Shown here: positions 1-7,917 of the stretch, one piece after another
Position numbering within the stretch: the first letter of the stretch is position 1
How the letters are laid out: the number at the start of each line of letters is the position of its first letter
Assembly (NCBI GenBank): GCA_905221095.1
Contig: CAJNBV010000009.1
Location: 1 to 64,000, forward strand
Direction of reading: 5' to 3'
Length of the DNA: 64,000 nucleotides
Source: a bacterium
GTDB taxonomy: Bacteria > Bacillota > Bacilli > Lactobacillales > Streptococcaceae
Made by a program: the position numbers and the translations under genes
The notes under the pieces: model-generated
What the model was told of the DNA's origin: nothing
The model's input: only the letters and a program-made list of their open reading frames with translations
The model's database searches: none

Positions 1-107
1 GACCAGAGTTGTTATTTTCAACTCTTACTATTATACCGACTTTTTATTTTTTGTCAACATCTTTTTCTAATTTTTTTCATTTTTTTGCATGGGCTAACTT
101 CTCAAAG
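1..107. other. Non-coding left edge
   Basis: AT-rich stretch with no supportable gene. It holds a short inverted repeat (GAGTTG near position 6 pairing with CAACTC near 18) that could be the end of a terminator of a gene outside the window. In pneumococcus rRNA and tRNA genes lie beyond comX; none is visible here. Confidence 0.4.
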
Positions 108-140
108 TAACTTCCACTTGCCTGACCAAAGTGGAAATTA
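108..140. repeat. Inverted IS-end-like repeat, left copy
   Basis: Arms TAACTTCCAC (108-117) and GTGGAAATTA (131-140) face each other across a 13-base spacer. The outward half continues as GTCTAAAACG, resembling the terminal repeat of the adjacent IS30-like element. A close relative of this palindrome lies at 1388-1420, on the other side of the element. It may be a remnant of abutted IS ends or a preferred insertion target. Confidence 0.6.
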
Positions 141-156
141 GTCTAAAACGGATTTT

Positions 157-1231
157 TATGGTGGAATTAAGTATGAGACGTTTGAGTTAGAAATGAGGTC
201 CACTATGACAAAACATAAACACCTTACCCTTTCAGACCGTAATGATATCCAATTAGGCTTAGAGCGCGGTGAAACCTTCAAAGCTATTGGACGATCCATT
301 CTAAAAGACCCGACAACTGTTTCCAAAGAAGTCAAACGAAACAGAAAAGTCCGAGAGTCTACGTGTGATAACCTTCCTTGCCCTCTACTCGATAAGGCTC
401 CCTTTGTCTGTAATGGATGCCCTAAAAGAAGACAAAACTGTGGCTATAAGAAGATCTTATACCTCGCTAAACAAGCTCAAAAACAGTACGAACAAACTCT
501 TGTTGAATCTCGTGAAGGGACTCCCCTTAATTCCAAGACCTTCTGGGACATGGACAAAGTCATTTCTGAGGGTGTTAAAAAGGGACAACACATCTATCAT
601 ATCCTCAAAACTCACAATCTTGATGTCAGCTCCTCAACTGTCTATCGACATATCCGAAGAGGTAAAGTCCTACTCACCTTCAATTTATCTTTCTGTAACT
701 TTATCTTCGCTAGACTTCTGGATAATAAAACTGCCCTTGAGGTTACCAAACACCTCTATGACATCAAAAACACTCTTCACCAAGCGGACAAAGATTTCTT
801 CCAACTCTTCCCTGTCATCCTGACAGATAATGGTGGAGAGTTTGCCAGAGTCGATGACATCGAAATGGATGTGCGAGGAGAGAGTAAACTCTTCTTTTGT
901 GACCCTAATCGCTCTGACCAGAAAGGGAGAATTGAGAAAAATCACACGCTGATTCGTGATATTCTACCTAAGGGAACTTCTTTTGACAATTTAACTCAAG
1001 AGGACATCAATCTCGTCTGCTCTCATGTCAACAGTGTCAAACGTGCTGTTTTGAATGGAAAGTCAGCCTATGAACTCTTTGCCTTTACTTATGGAGAAGA
1101 GATTCCTAAGCTTCTCGGCATTTCTAAAATACCTGCAGAAGATGTCTGTCAGTCGTCTAAATTACTCCAACATCAGTTCTAAAAACTAACCTTTAACCGC
1201 ATTCAAACGTCTCACACTAACTTCCACCATA
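157..1231 (+). mobile_element. IS30-family insertion sequence (decayed)
   Basis: The element is bounded by imperfect inverted repeats of about 29 bases at 157-185 and 1203-1231. Read inward, both begin TATGGTGGAA and end TGAGACGTTTGA, and 26 of 29 positions match. One transposase gene fills the interior. No clear target-site duplication is visible because the flanks themselves contain more end-like motifs. The exact outer boundary is therefore uncertain. The internally deleted transposase suggests the copy can no longer move by itself. Confidence 0.8.
205..1182 (+). CDS. IS30-family transposase, internally deleted
   Basis: The 325-residue product starts with an IS30-type helix-turn-helix (LTLSDRNDIQLGLERGETFKA), followed by a Cys-rich segment (CDNLPCPLL, CNGCPKRRQNCG) and a second helix-turn-helix ending YRHIRRG. 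The next residues, KVLLTFNLSFCNF, belong to a later point of the catalytic core. The linker and the strand carrying the first catalytic Asp (the expected xMDTVIGR-like motif) are missing. The second Asp (LTDNGGEF) and the Glu (RIEKNH) remain. By comparison with the family I estimate about 80-90 residues were lost in frame. The DDE triad is incomplete, so the protein is probably inactive, though it could still bind IS ends. I chose ATG 205 over 193 because GAGGT at 196-200 lies just upstream of it. Confidence 0.82.
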   Translation: MTKHKHLTLSDRNDIQLGLERGETFKAIGRSILKDPTTVSKEVKRNRKVRESTCDNLPCPLLDKAPFVCNGCPKRRQNCGYKKILYLAKQAQKQYEQTLVESREGTPLNSKTFWDMDKVISEGVKKGQHIYHILKTHNLDVSSSTVYRHIRRGKVLLTFNLSFCNFIFARLLDNKTALEVTKHLYDIKNTLHQADKDFFQLFPVILTDNGGEFARVDDIEMDVRGESKLFFCDPNRSDQKGRIEKNHTLIRDILPKGTSFDNLTQEDINLVCSHVNSVKRAVLNGKSAYELFAFTYGEEIPKLLGISKIPAEDVCQSSKLLQHQF

Positions 1232-1328
1232 GCGGAACTTAATCTGAAACGCTTTCAGATGAGAGGATTTTGTGCGCTCTTTTTTTCGATTCATTTTGGC
1301 TACAAAAGCGATGAAATCAAGTATTAGT

Positions 1329-1371
1329 AAAACCAGTGGAATTTACCCTGACACGGATTTCCACTGGTTTT
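1329..1371. repeat. Perfect 13-base inverted repeat
   Basis: AAAACCAGTGGAA (1329-1341) pairs with TTCCACTGGTTTT (1359-1371) across 17 bases. The T-rich side is on the plus strand, so it could act as a plus-strand terminator. The left arm contains GTGGAA, the core of the IS-end motif found elsewhere in this interval. Confidence 0.6.
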
Positions 1372-1387
1372 TACGATTTTTATCAGA

Positions 1388-1420
1388 CTAACTTCCACTT
1401 GGATTGACGGTGGAAGTTAG
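1388..1420. repeat. Inverted IS-end-like repeat, right copy
   Basis: CTAACTTCCAC (1388-1398) and GTGGAAGTTAG (1410-1420) are perfect inverted arms across 11 bases. It is the counterpart of the palindrome at 108-140 and resembles two IS ends placed head to head. Confidence 0.65.
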
Positions 1421-1449
1421 TTTGGGAATTTACCTTTTTGTATGAATTC

Positions 1450-1929
1450 CTAATGAGTACGAATATCAAACTCTTTAAACACAATACGTAAGTCTCTTAG
1501 GACTCTTTGACGCCCTCGGAAACGTTCATTTCTTAAGACGCGTTCTAACTCTTCTTGTTGTTCTTTAGTTTGTTTGTTTCTATAATCTCTTAGTGTCTCA
1601 TGAAAGAGATAATAATCGTCTAACCATAGACCGCCCTCACTTATACGATGACTAATCTCACCCACTTCTTCATAAAGCTCTTTATCATATCTTCGTTTTT
1701 GACTTTCTTGTTTACGGATATAGTCTAAAATTCGATTGCGGAATTTGGTTTTGAAATATTTACGTAAGCGTGGGACATCTTCTACTAGGTTCTCTTCTCT
1801 ACTGATCAATTCATGTAGGCATATCATTCCCTCTTGATCCCAATCCGATAGCTCCCATAAATGAAGGTAATATTCATTTCTACACTTGTATACAATTCCC
1901 TGCACTTCTTCATACAATTCTTTAAGCAT
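1450..1929 (-). CDS. comX: Competence-specific sigma factor ComX (SigX)
   Basis: This is the alternative sigma factor that directs RNA polymerase to cin-box promoters of late competence genes (DNA uptake, recombination, fratricide). The 159-residue length and the sequence (YKCRNEYYLHLWELSDWDQEG, the FKTKFRNRILDYIRKQ region, and the basic C-terminus RFRGRQRVLRDLRIVFKEF) match streptococcal ComX nearly end to end. The central segment corresponds to sigma-70 region 2 and the C-terminal part to region 4. It lies downstream of ftsH, as comX1 does in pneumococcus. A ComE-type direct repeat precedes it. Possible targets in this window are comFA-comFC and cbpD. Confidence 0.95.
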   Translation of the reverse strand: MLKELYEEVQGIVYKCRNEYYLHLWELSDWDQEGMICLHELISREENLVEDVPRLRKYFKTKFRNRILDYIRKQESQKRRYDKELYEEVGEISHRISEGGLWLDDYYLFHETLRDYRNKQTKEQQEELERVLRNERFRGRQRVLRDLRIVFKEFDIRTH

Positions 1930-1950
1930 AGTGTTCCCCTTTCTGTTTAC

Positions 1951-2018
1951 AGTCTAACAGATTCAGAAATACTTTTGGCACATTTCAGCCATTCTGCACC
2001 CTTTACCGCCTCAACTGC
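1951..2018 (-). promoter_or_regulatory. comX promoter with ComE-type direct repeat
   Basis: On the minus strand GCAGTTGAG (2018-2010) and GCAGAATGG (1997-1989) are separated by 12 bases, the spacing of ComE boxes. The second repeat is degenerate. An extended -10 of the form TG-T-TAGACT ends at 1951. The distance from box to -10 resembles that at comC, which supports direct control of comX by phosphorylated ComE. Confidence 0.7.
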
Positions 2019-2021
2019 ACA

Positions 2022-2046
2022 AAAAAGAGAGGACACGCCTCTCTTT
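2022..2046 (-). terminator. Terminator of ftsH
   Basis: On the minus strand AAAGAGAGG and CCTCTCTTT form a nine-base-pair stem followed by T residues (arms 2038-2046 and 2024-2032). It starts a few bases after the ftsH stop and ends just before the ComE box of comX, insulating comX from the ftsH operon. Confidence 0.85.
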
Positions 2047-2049
2047 GGG

Positions 2050-4008
2050 TTATTTTTCGTCATTCATTTTTGACTTTACTTCATCATAGGATAGTGCATG
2101 AGATTCCTCCTCGACTGTTTCAGGCATCTTTCCTGTTTCGTAAAGAGATTTAATTTGTGTACTATCCAATGTTTCGTATTTCAATAGTGCTTCTGCAATC
2201 AACTTGTGAGTTTCACGATTTGACTGAATAATTTCAGCAGCTTTATTTCGTGCTTCATTCAATAATGAACGAACCTCTTCGTCAATTTCATAAGCTGTTT
2301 GTTCTGAAATTGATTTTTGAGGGCTTTGTGCACCAAACATAGCATGATTTCCTTCATATTGAACTGGACCAAGTTTTTCACTCATACCGTACTCTGTAAC
2401 CATTGCACGCGCCATTTGTGTCGCCTGTTCAAAGTCGTTTGAAGCTCCTGTAGTTTGGACATTAAAGATAATTTCTTCAGCTACACGTCCACCCATCAAG
2501 CCAGCCAATTGCTCTTTCATATCTTCTTTAGATAGAAGCATTTGATCTTCCTTAGGAAGTGCAATCATGTAACCACCTGCACGACCTCTTGGTACAATTG
2601 TAACCTTATGAACAACACGGGCATTCGATAAGACTAGGCCAACAATGGTATGTCCAGCCTCATGGTAGGCAACCAATTCACGTTCTTTTTGTGAAACTGT
2701 CTTATCTTTCTTAGAAGGACCAGCAATAACTCTGTCTTCTGCTTCATCAATATCTGAAGCATCAATTATCGATTTATTGCGACGAGCAGCAACTAGAGCA
2801 GCTTCATTCAAGACATTCTCTAAATCTGCTCCAACAAAACCTGGGGTTTGTTGGGCCACTAATTTCAAATCAACATCGTCTGCCAAAGGTTTATTTTTAG
2901 CGTGAACTTTCAAGATTGCTTCGCGACCCTTAACATCAGGACGTCCAACCAATACTTTTCTATCAAAACGTCCTGGACGTAAAAGGGCAGGATCAAGTAC
3001 ATCTGAACGGTTTGTAGCAGCGATGACGATAATTCCTTCATTTCCCTCAAAACCATCCATCTCAATCAAGAGTTGGTTCAAGGTTTGTTCACGTTCGTCA
3101 TTACCTCCGCCGAGACCGACTCCACGTTGACGGCCAACAGCATCAATTTCATCGATAAAGATGATAGCTGGTGCTGCTTTTTTAGCATCTTCAAAAAGAG
3201 AACGAACACGACTAGCTCCAACTCCGACAAACATTTCTACAAAGTCAGAACCTGAGATACTAAAGAATGGAACACCTGCTTCTCCGGCGACTGCCTTAGC
3301 AAGTAACGTCTTACCTGTTCCCGGAGGTCCCTCCAAAAGAACACCTGCTGGAATACGGGCTCCAAGTTTTGTAAATCGTTTTGGATCTTTTAAGAACTCA
3401 ACAACTTCAACTAGTTCTTGTTTTTCTTCCTCAGCTCCAGCAACATCTGAAAATCTTACTTTAATATCTTCTTTATTTGCAGCTTTAGCCTTGCTACGTC
3501 CAAAACTCATTGGGTTACGGCTATTATTTCCTCCCATATTTCCCATCATAGAGAATAGGAAGAAGAAAAGAATACCGAATGGCACAATGGATACAAGAAT
3601 ATTAATCCACATACCACTTGAACTTTCATGCTTAACAGTTATTTCCGCTTTATGGTCAGAAGCAAGTTTTTGCAATTCTGATACTGTAGTATCTGAAGGA
3701 AGAATAATACTTGAAAATTTCTCTACTGTTGTAGCAGAAGGAGAAAAGAACTGGATACCTGTTTCTTCTTTACTTGTTTTAGGATTTTTATAAACACCCG
3801 AAACTTCGATAACACTACCATTTGGTTGGTAAGTTAATTCTTTTACATTGTCATCGGTAATTTCTTTTACCAATTCTGTATAATTTATTTGCTCACTTTT
3901 CCCTGCAACACTACCTGTACTAAAATACTGATAACCTGTAACTAGGAGAAAAATAAGTAATAACCATAGAAAAGGATTTTTAATTAAACCATTATTTTGT
4001 TTTTTCAT
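2050..4008 (-). CDS. ftsH: ATP-dependent zinc metalloprotease FtsH
   Basis: Membrane-anchored AAA+ protease of 652 residues that degrades misassembled membrane proteins and some short-lived regulators. Two transmembrane segments near residues 11-30 and 130-152 flank an extracytoplasmic domain. The AAA module has Walker A GPPGTGKT (about residue 226), Walker [12 protein letters not shown], and the second region of homology [20 protein letters not shown]. The peptidase domain has the zinc motif HEAGH (about residue 447). It follows hpt by 15 bases in the tilS-hpt-ftsH order common in Firmicutes and ends at a strong terminator. Confidence 0.97.
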   Translation of the reverse strand: MKKQNNGLIKNPFLWLLLIFLLVTGYQYFSTGSVAGKSEQINYTELVKEITDDNVKELTYQPNGSVIEVSGVYKNPKTSKEETGIQFFSPSATTVEKFSSIILPSDTTVSELQKLASDHKAEITVKHESSSGMWINILVSIVPFGILFFFLFSMMGNMGGNNSRNPMSFGRSKAKAANKEDIKVRFSDVAGAEEEKQELVEVVEFLKDPKRFTKLGARIPAGVLLEGPPGTGKTLLAKAVAGEAGVPFFSISGSDFVEMFVGVGASRVRSLFEDAKKAAPAIIFIDEIDAVGRQRGVGLGGGNDEREQTLNQLLIEMDGFEGNEGIIVIAATNRSDVLDPALLRPGRFDRKVLVGRPDVKGREAILKVHAKNKPLADDVDLKLVAQQTPGFVGADLENVLNEAALVAARRNKSIIDASDIDEAEDRVIAGPSKKDKTVSQKERELVAYHEAGHTIVGLVLSNARVVHKVTIVPRGRAGGYMIALPKEDQMLLSKEDMKEQLAGLMGGRVAEEIIFNVQTTGASNDFEQATQMARAMVTEYGMSEKLGPVQYEGNHAMFGAQSPQKSISEQTAYEIDEEVRSLLNEARNKAAEIIQSNRETHKLIAEALLKYETLDSTQIKSLYETGKMPETVEEESHALSYDEVKSKMNDEK

Positions 4009-4023
4009 TAAAAATTGTTCTTT

Positions 4024-4566
4024 CTAATTTGAATATACTTCTTCTTTCAATACTCCAACATAAGGAAGGTTACGATAATTTTCTTTGTAATCTAAACCAT
4101 AACCTACTACAAACTCATTTGGGATAGTAAAGCAGGTATAGTCTGCCTCAATTTCTACAACACGTCCCTCTGGTTTATCCAATAAGGTTGCAATCTTAAC
4201 AGAAGCTGCATCTCTTGCAATAAACATATCTCGCAAATTCTTCAAAGTTTGACCTGTATCAATGATATCTTCTACAAATAAAACATGTCTTCCTTTGATG
4301 TCTTGAGTTACATCTTGCTTAATATTGATCACACCGCTACTTGCTGTTCCACCATGATAGCTAGAAACCATCATGAAGTCCATTTCAATATGAGTGTCGA
4401 TATGTTTGACCAATTCAGCCATAAAAGGAATAGATCCTTTTAAAATCCCAACTAAAATTGGATTTTTTCCTGCATAGTCTTTAGTGAGTTGAGCACCTAA
4501 TTTTTTAGCAGCTTCTGTAATTTCATCGTGTGAAACGAGGATTTTTTTAATATCGTTTTCTAACAT
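4024..4566 (-). CDS. hpt: Hypoxanthine-guanine phosphoribosyltransferase
   Basis: Purine salvage enzyme converting hypoxanthine or guanine plus PRPP to IMP or GMP. The 180-residue product has the type I phosphoribosyltransferase PRPP loop [14 protein letters not shown] and a conserved C-terminal region [23 protein letters not shown]. It sits between tilS (4-base gap) and ftsH, so the three are probably cotranscribed. Cytoplasmic. Confidence 0.96.
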   Translation of the reverse strand: MLENDIKKILVSHDEITEAAKKLGAQLTKDYAGKNPILVGILKGSIPFMAELVKHIDTHIEMDFMMVSSYHGGTASSGVINIKQDVTQDIKGRHVLFVEDIIDTGQTLKNLRDMFIARDAASVKIATLLDKPEGRVVEIEADYTCFTIPNEFVVGYGLDYKENYRNLPYVGVLKEEVYSN

Positions 4567-4570
4567 TTTT

Positions 4571-5848
4571 TTACCTATCTATTTTTTCTATATAAAGTAC
4601 AGTGTTCATTATATCATTTTTCGTGTTTTTACTCAAATTACTGGTCGCAATTCCCAAAATTGAGACAATTTCTCCAAATTGCTCAATAATAAGAGCAGAT
4701 TTTCGCTTTTCCATAGGGATTTTCAAATCAATAAATAAACGTCTGAGTTTCTTTCTATGCCCATTTTGAATCAAAACATCTCCAGGTTTTCGATGACGAA
4801 TGTGTATGGATGTTTCGCGTGAAACAAGTATTTGTTGAATTGATTCACCTTCTAATGGAATTCCAAAGGAAAATGTGTATCCTTGATAAGCTACCTGATT
4901 TTGATAGTGTAACACAAATTCATCTTCCTTTTCATCAGCCTGCGGACCGATTTTACAAATCTGAAAATGTTGGTATTCTTTTATCAATTCATAGCCATTT
5001 TTAAGCGGATGACGATACTGACTTTTAGTTTTTAAAATCTGTCGAACTTCATCAAACTGAGCTTTTGTAAGATTCAAATCTGGAAAACAATTCAGATAAG
5101 TTTGGAGTAAAACTCTTTGTGTAGACTCAGAATAAGAAAATAACTGCTGTAAATCTTCCACATCAATATTGTTAGATAATTCAGCTATAGCTAAGTCATA
5201 ATCTAAAATTTCATTTCCGATACTTAAGATTGCATCTCTAAACCTAGGATTTTCTTTTTCTAATTCTGGTAAATAAGAGTTTCGAATACGATTGCGAAAA
5301 TAATAATTTTCCTTATTTGATGTATCTTCAAAGTGAAAAATTGGTGGAAAGTCTTTTTTATGGAAATGCAAGAAGGGTCGAATGATTTCTATCTCCCCGA
5401 CTACTTGCTTCTCCTTAATTCCTGATAGATAGCGCAAACGAGTACCTCGAATCAAACGCATCAAAATCGTTTCCACCTGGTCATCAGCATGGTGGGCAGT
5501 GACTAAAGCTGTCGCACCTGTCTTTTTCATGACCTCTTTAAAAAAATCATAACGAAAATGTCGAGCACCCGCTTCTGAAAATTCTCCTGAAAAATTGCTG
5601 ATATAAATAGGAAGCTCTGCTTCAGCAGCCAACTTCCTTAATTCCTTTTCTTCCCAATCTGATTCTACTCTCTGCTTATGATTCACATGAGCTAGAATCA
5701 ATTCAATTTCTAACTCTTTTTGATAAGTAGATAATACCTTAAATAGAAACATAGAATCTAACCCACCAGAAAGAGCTAGCACCACCTTAGTATGCTTTTT
5801 GAAATATCCCTTCTTGAGAAAATGATTTAAAAAATCTTGTTCCCTCAT
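4571..5848 (-). CDS. tilS: tRNA(Ile)-lysidine synthase TilS
   Basis: It modifies the wobble cytidine of the CAU-anticodon tRNA-Ile to lysidine so that it reads AUA. The N-terminal PP-loop ATPase motif is [11 protein letters not shown] (residues 23-33). [18 protein letters not shown] follows, and a C-terminal TilS domain ([28 protein letters not shown]) binds the tRNA acceptor. The 425-residue length is typical. ATG overlaps the upstream gene's stop by four bases, indicating translational coupling. The gene also contains a near-perfect parS palindrome at 4811-4826. Confidence 0.95.
   Translation of the reverse strand: MREQDFLNHFLKKGYFKKHTKVVLALSGGLDSMFLFKVLSTYQKELEIELILAHVNHKQRVESDWEEKELRKLAAEAELPIYISNFSGEFSEAGARHFRYDFFKEVMKKTGATALVTAHHADDQVETILMRLIRGTRLRYLSGIKEKQVVGEIEIIRPFLHFHKKDFPPIFHFEDTSNKENYYFRNRIRNSYLPELEKENPRFRDAILSIGNEILDYDLAIAELSNNIDVEDLQQLFSYSESTQRVLLQTYLNCFPDLNLTKAQFDEVRQILKTKSQYRHPLKNGYELIKEYQHFQICKIGPQADEKEDEFVLHYQNQVAYQGYTFSFGIPLEGESIQQILVSRETSIHIRHRKPGDVLIQNGHRKKLRRLFIDLKIPMEKRKSALIIEQFGEIVSILGIATSNLSKNTKNDIMNTVLYIEKIDR
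4811..4826. promoter_or_regulatory. parS-like site (ParB binding) inside tilS
   Basis: TGTTTCGCGTGAAACA differs by one base from the canonical parS TGTTTCACGTGAAACA. It lies about 11.5 kb from dnaA. ParB loads at such sites and recruits SMC for chromosome segregation. Confidence 0.8.
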
Positions 5849-7113
5849 TTTAGAACCTCATAAACATCCTTGGCTATCTGAGAAATTGTATCATAATCAG
5901 AATTCTTAGTGAAAATAGAAAGAATAAATGGAGAATCTCCGTAGACAACACCCGTATCATGCTTAAATTCGTCCGCATCCCCAATTTTATGAGCTACCTT
6001 CACAGAAACACCTTTGGCAATTCGCTGATTATCAAAATCTGTTTTAGTCAAAGACTCTAGTACAAATCCATTTTGATTATAAATAGCTTCCATGACCTTC
6101 CCGGCCATCTTGGAAGAAATCAATTTTTCTTTTGGATCCCAATCATCTCCCATAATAGCAGACATCTTGGACTTAAATGTTGCATCTGATTGATTTGAAA
6201 TGTAATATCCCAATATGTTATGAGCTACATTATCCGATTCTTTAGATACTTTTGTGATTAAGTCCTTGAGAGAATATTCTTTATTATCCTCTTTTTTAGG
6301 AAGACTACCACTTCCCTCTGGTTTATAAGAACCTGGAAAATCATTAACTGCTGATACGTATTTTACAGTCGTATCTAACTGATACAGACCCTCATTTATT
6401 TTTTCTTGCGTATAGTAGAGATAAGGGAGTTTTAAAACACTAGCCGCATACATCTTTTCATCTTGATTGATACCAGCTTCTTTTCCAGTAGCCAGTTGCT
6501 TAACATAAATAGAGAAAAAATCTTTCTGATATTTTTCAGATAACATTTCTTGGACTTTACTCATCCGATTATCTTCTTCAGAAGTTGATTCCTTATCTAC
6601 CCATCCAGCCTGATCAATATGTAGAAATTCTTTTCCTTCTACAAACATGGTCTTATCGATTGATACCTGAGAATAAGCTGATAAAGACGATTTCACTTCT
6701 TTTAAATCATAAGGACTATTATACAGTTTAAAACCTGATTCTAACCATACTTTTTTTATTGTAGGAGTTACCTCTGACTGGTCATATAAAAATCGTTTGT
6801 CTGCAGCAATAAATTGATGGTTGGATAACTTAAATACTGGAATTCCTTGTTTATTTAAGCGCCACTCGGTTATTTGGAAACTTGTTTTTGGAGTTAATTT
6901 TCCAGATTCTACCACTAAATCTTCATTGGCGTATACAGGAACTTCTCCATAAACCATAGGAGAATTTAGCTTTTCTCTAAAATAAATACCAAAGTCAGAT
7001 TGTGAAAGGTAATAAATTTCTTTCGAAGTATAGACGACTTCTTTTTCTGTGCTAACGACTTTTGAAATGGCCAAAAAACTCGGTAGCAACAAAATAATTA
7101 AGAATTTACGCAT
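5845..7113 (-). CDS. Class A beta-lactamase-like serine hydrolase, exported
   Basis: The product has 422 residues with an N-terminal hydrophobic segment ([17 protein letters not shown]) that is a signal or anchor. The C-terminal half resembles class A beta-lactamases and D,D-peptidases: an SxxK motif in [12 protein letters not shown], a later SDN-like motif in KESDNVAHN, and [16 protein letters not shown] near the end in place of the KTG box. The N-terminal half (about residues 30-190) resembles SH3-like or GW-type cell-wall domains. Pneumococcus has a homologue at the same place. A true antibiotic-hydrolysing role is unlikely; a cell-wall function is inferred. Confidence 0.8.
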   Translation of the reverse strand: MRKFLIILLLPSFLAISKVVSTEKEVVYTSKEIYYLSQSDFGIYFREKLNSPMVYGEVPVYANEDLVVESGKLTPKTSFQITEWRLNKQGIPVFKLSNHQFIAADKRFLYDQSEVTPTIKKVWLESGFKLYNSPYDLKEVKSSLSAYSQVSIDKTMFVEGKEFLHIDQAGWVDKESTSEEDNRMSKVQEMLSEKYQKDFFSIYVKQLATGKEAGINQDEKMYAASVLKLPYLYYTQEKINEGLYQLDTTVKYVSAVNDFPGSYKPEGSGSLPKKEDNKEYSLKDLITKVSKESDNVAHNILGYYISNQSDATFKSKMSAIMGDDWDPKEKLISSKMAGKVMEAIYNQNGFVLESLTKTDFDNQRIAKGVSVKVAHKIGDADEFKHDTGVVYGDSPFILSIFTKNSDYDTISQIAKDVYEVLK

Positions 7114-7228
7114 TCTTCCTTTCCTTTTCTTCTTGTAAACGCAATAATTGATTTTTATCAGCTAGCTCTTCCAGCTTTTCATCAGATAAACTCAAAAATT
7201 GCTCAATTACGTCTAATAAATTTTCCAT
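7106..7228 (-). CDS. Small conserved protein, 40 residues
   Basis: Reading minus from ATG 7228 gives MENLLDVIEQFLSLSDEKLE and a further 20 charged residues, ending KERKNA before TAA at 7106-7108. It begins four bases after the divIC stop. Its end overlaps the next gene's ATG in ATGCGTAA, a coupling arrangement that supports it being real. It is acidic then basic and probably helical. I recall a same-position small ORF in pneumococcus. Function unknown; its position beside divIC suggests a link with division or the wall. Confidence 0.75.
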   Translation of the reverse strand: MENLLDVIEQFLSLSDEKLEELADKNQLLRLQEEKERKNA

Positions 7229-7232
7229 CTTA

Positions 7233-7601
7233 TCACCTTTGAAGCAAGTCAGGAATCGTATAAACTATTTCCCTAGACTTAGAATAATAGTACTTCGCTC
7301 GTGTATATTTGGCAGCATAATCCTCGTCTTTCAACTTTGTAGCAAATGCTGTCTCCTTATCCTTTTCATCACTCAAAGTTTGATACTGAGTTTGCAAGTC
7401 TGCTAATTGCTGACGTCTTTGGAGTAATTGCTGATAGCTCTGCGCTAAATTAAAAGTTGGCAAAATAAATAACAACATAATCAAAATCAATACCCACCCC
7501 ATAAAACGATTCCGTTTTTGTCGTTCTTTCATCAGGTAGCGACGACGTTGATATTCATTTTGGATAAAAGAATTGTTTAATTGTACAATATTCTTAGACA
7601 T
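7233..7601 (-). CDS. divIC: Septum formation initiator family protein DivIC
   Basis: Bitopic division protein of 122 residues. A basic cytoplasmic N-terminus ([16 protein letters not shown]) precedes one transmembrane helix ([18 protein letters not shown]) and an extracytoplasmic coiled coil ([21 protein letters not shown]). This is the DivIC/FtsB architecture. It forms a complex with FtsL and DivIB at the septum. Its start overlaps the stop of the upstream rqcP by eight bases. Confidence 0.92.
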
Positions 7602-7860
7602 TTTCTTCTACCCGTGTTTCACTGATAATTTCATACATGCCTGCTGCATCTTCTTTTTTCGTACTATCTTTCATCTCTAGTACTTTTACAAGTAGCAACT
7701 TATTGCCAAAGCGAATTTCAACTTGGTCATTAACTTTCAAATCCGTTGAACTTTTGGCCAAAATCCCATTCACCTTGATTCTGCCTTTATCTGCTACTTC
7801 CTTTGCTACTGTACGACGCTTGATAATTCGTGATACTTTTAAATATTTGTCTAATCTCAT
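7594..7860 (-). CDS. rqcP: S4-domain RNA-binding protein RqcP (YabO/Hsp15 type)
   Basis: An 88-residue protein consisting of an S4 domain ([20 protein letters not shown], then DKGRIKVNG and [10 protein letters not shown]) and a short acidic tail. The Bacillus homologue RqcP works with RqcH to add alanine tails to stalled nascent chains. It lies between mfd and divIC, the standard Firmicutes order (mfd-yabO-divIC). Confidence 0.9.
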
Positions 7861-7917
7861 CCTTATTACCTCAACTTATTATTGTACCATTTTTATCTAT
7901 TTTATAGAAGAAAAATA

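Larger units (their letters stand above)
1183..1449. other. Non-coding stretch with IS remnants
   Basis: No gene. Besides the right IS end it contains end-like motifs at about 1232-1251 and 1336-1356 and two strong hairpins (1329-1371 and 1388-1420). Either hairpin could help end transcription from comX on the minus strand, but neither is followed by a good T-run in that direction. Confidence 0.5.

Noticed and set aside
1..192. rRNA or tRNA genes left of comX
   Set aside because: None of the conserved rRNA or tRNA sequences is visible before the window edge; they could start beyond it.
193..204. Upstream ATG for the IS30 transposase
   Set aside because: The ribosome site GAGGT overlaps the codons between 193 and 205, so 205 is the better start.
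1458..1465. TACGAATA (perfect cin-box sequence) at the end of comX
   Set aside because: It is inside the last codons of comX on the opposite strand and has no T-rich lead or gene nearby in the right direction. Chance match.
5845..7113. True beta-lactamase resistance gene
   Set aside because: It is a core-genome homologue with an extra N-terminal wall-type domain and no good KTG box; resistance is not supported.
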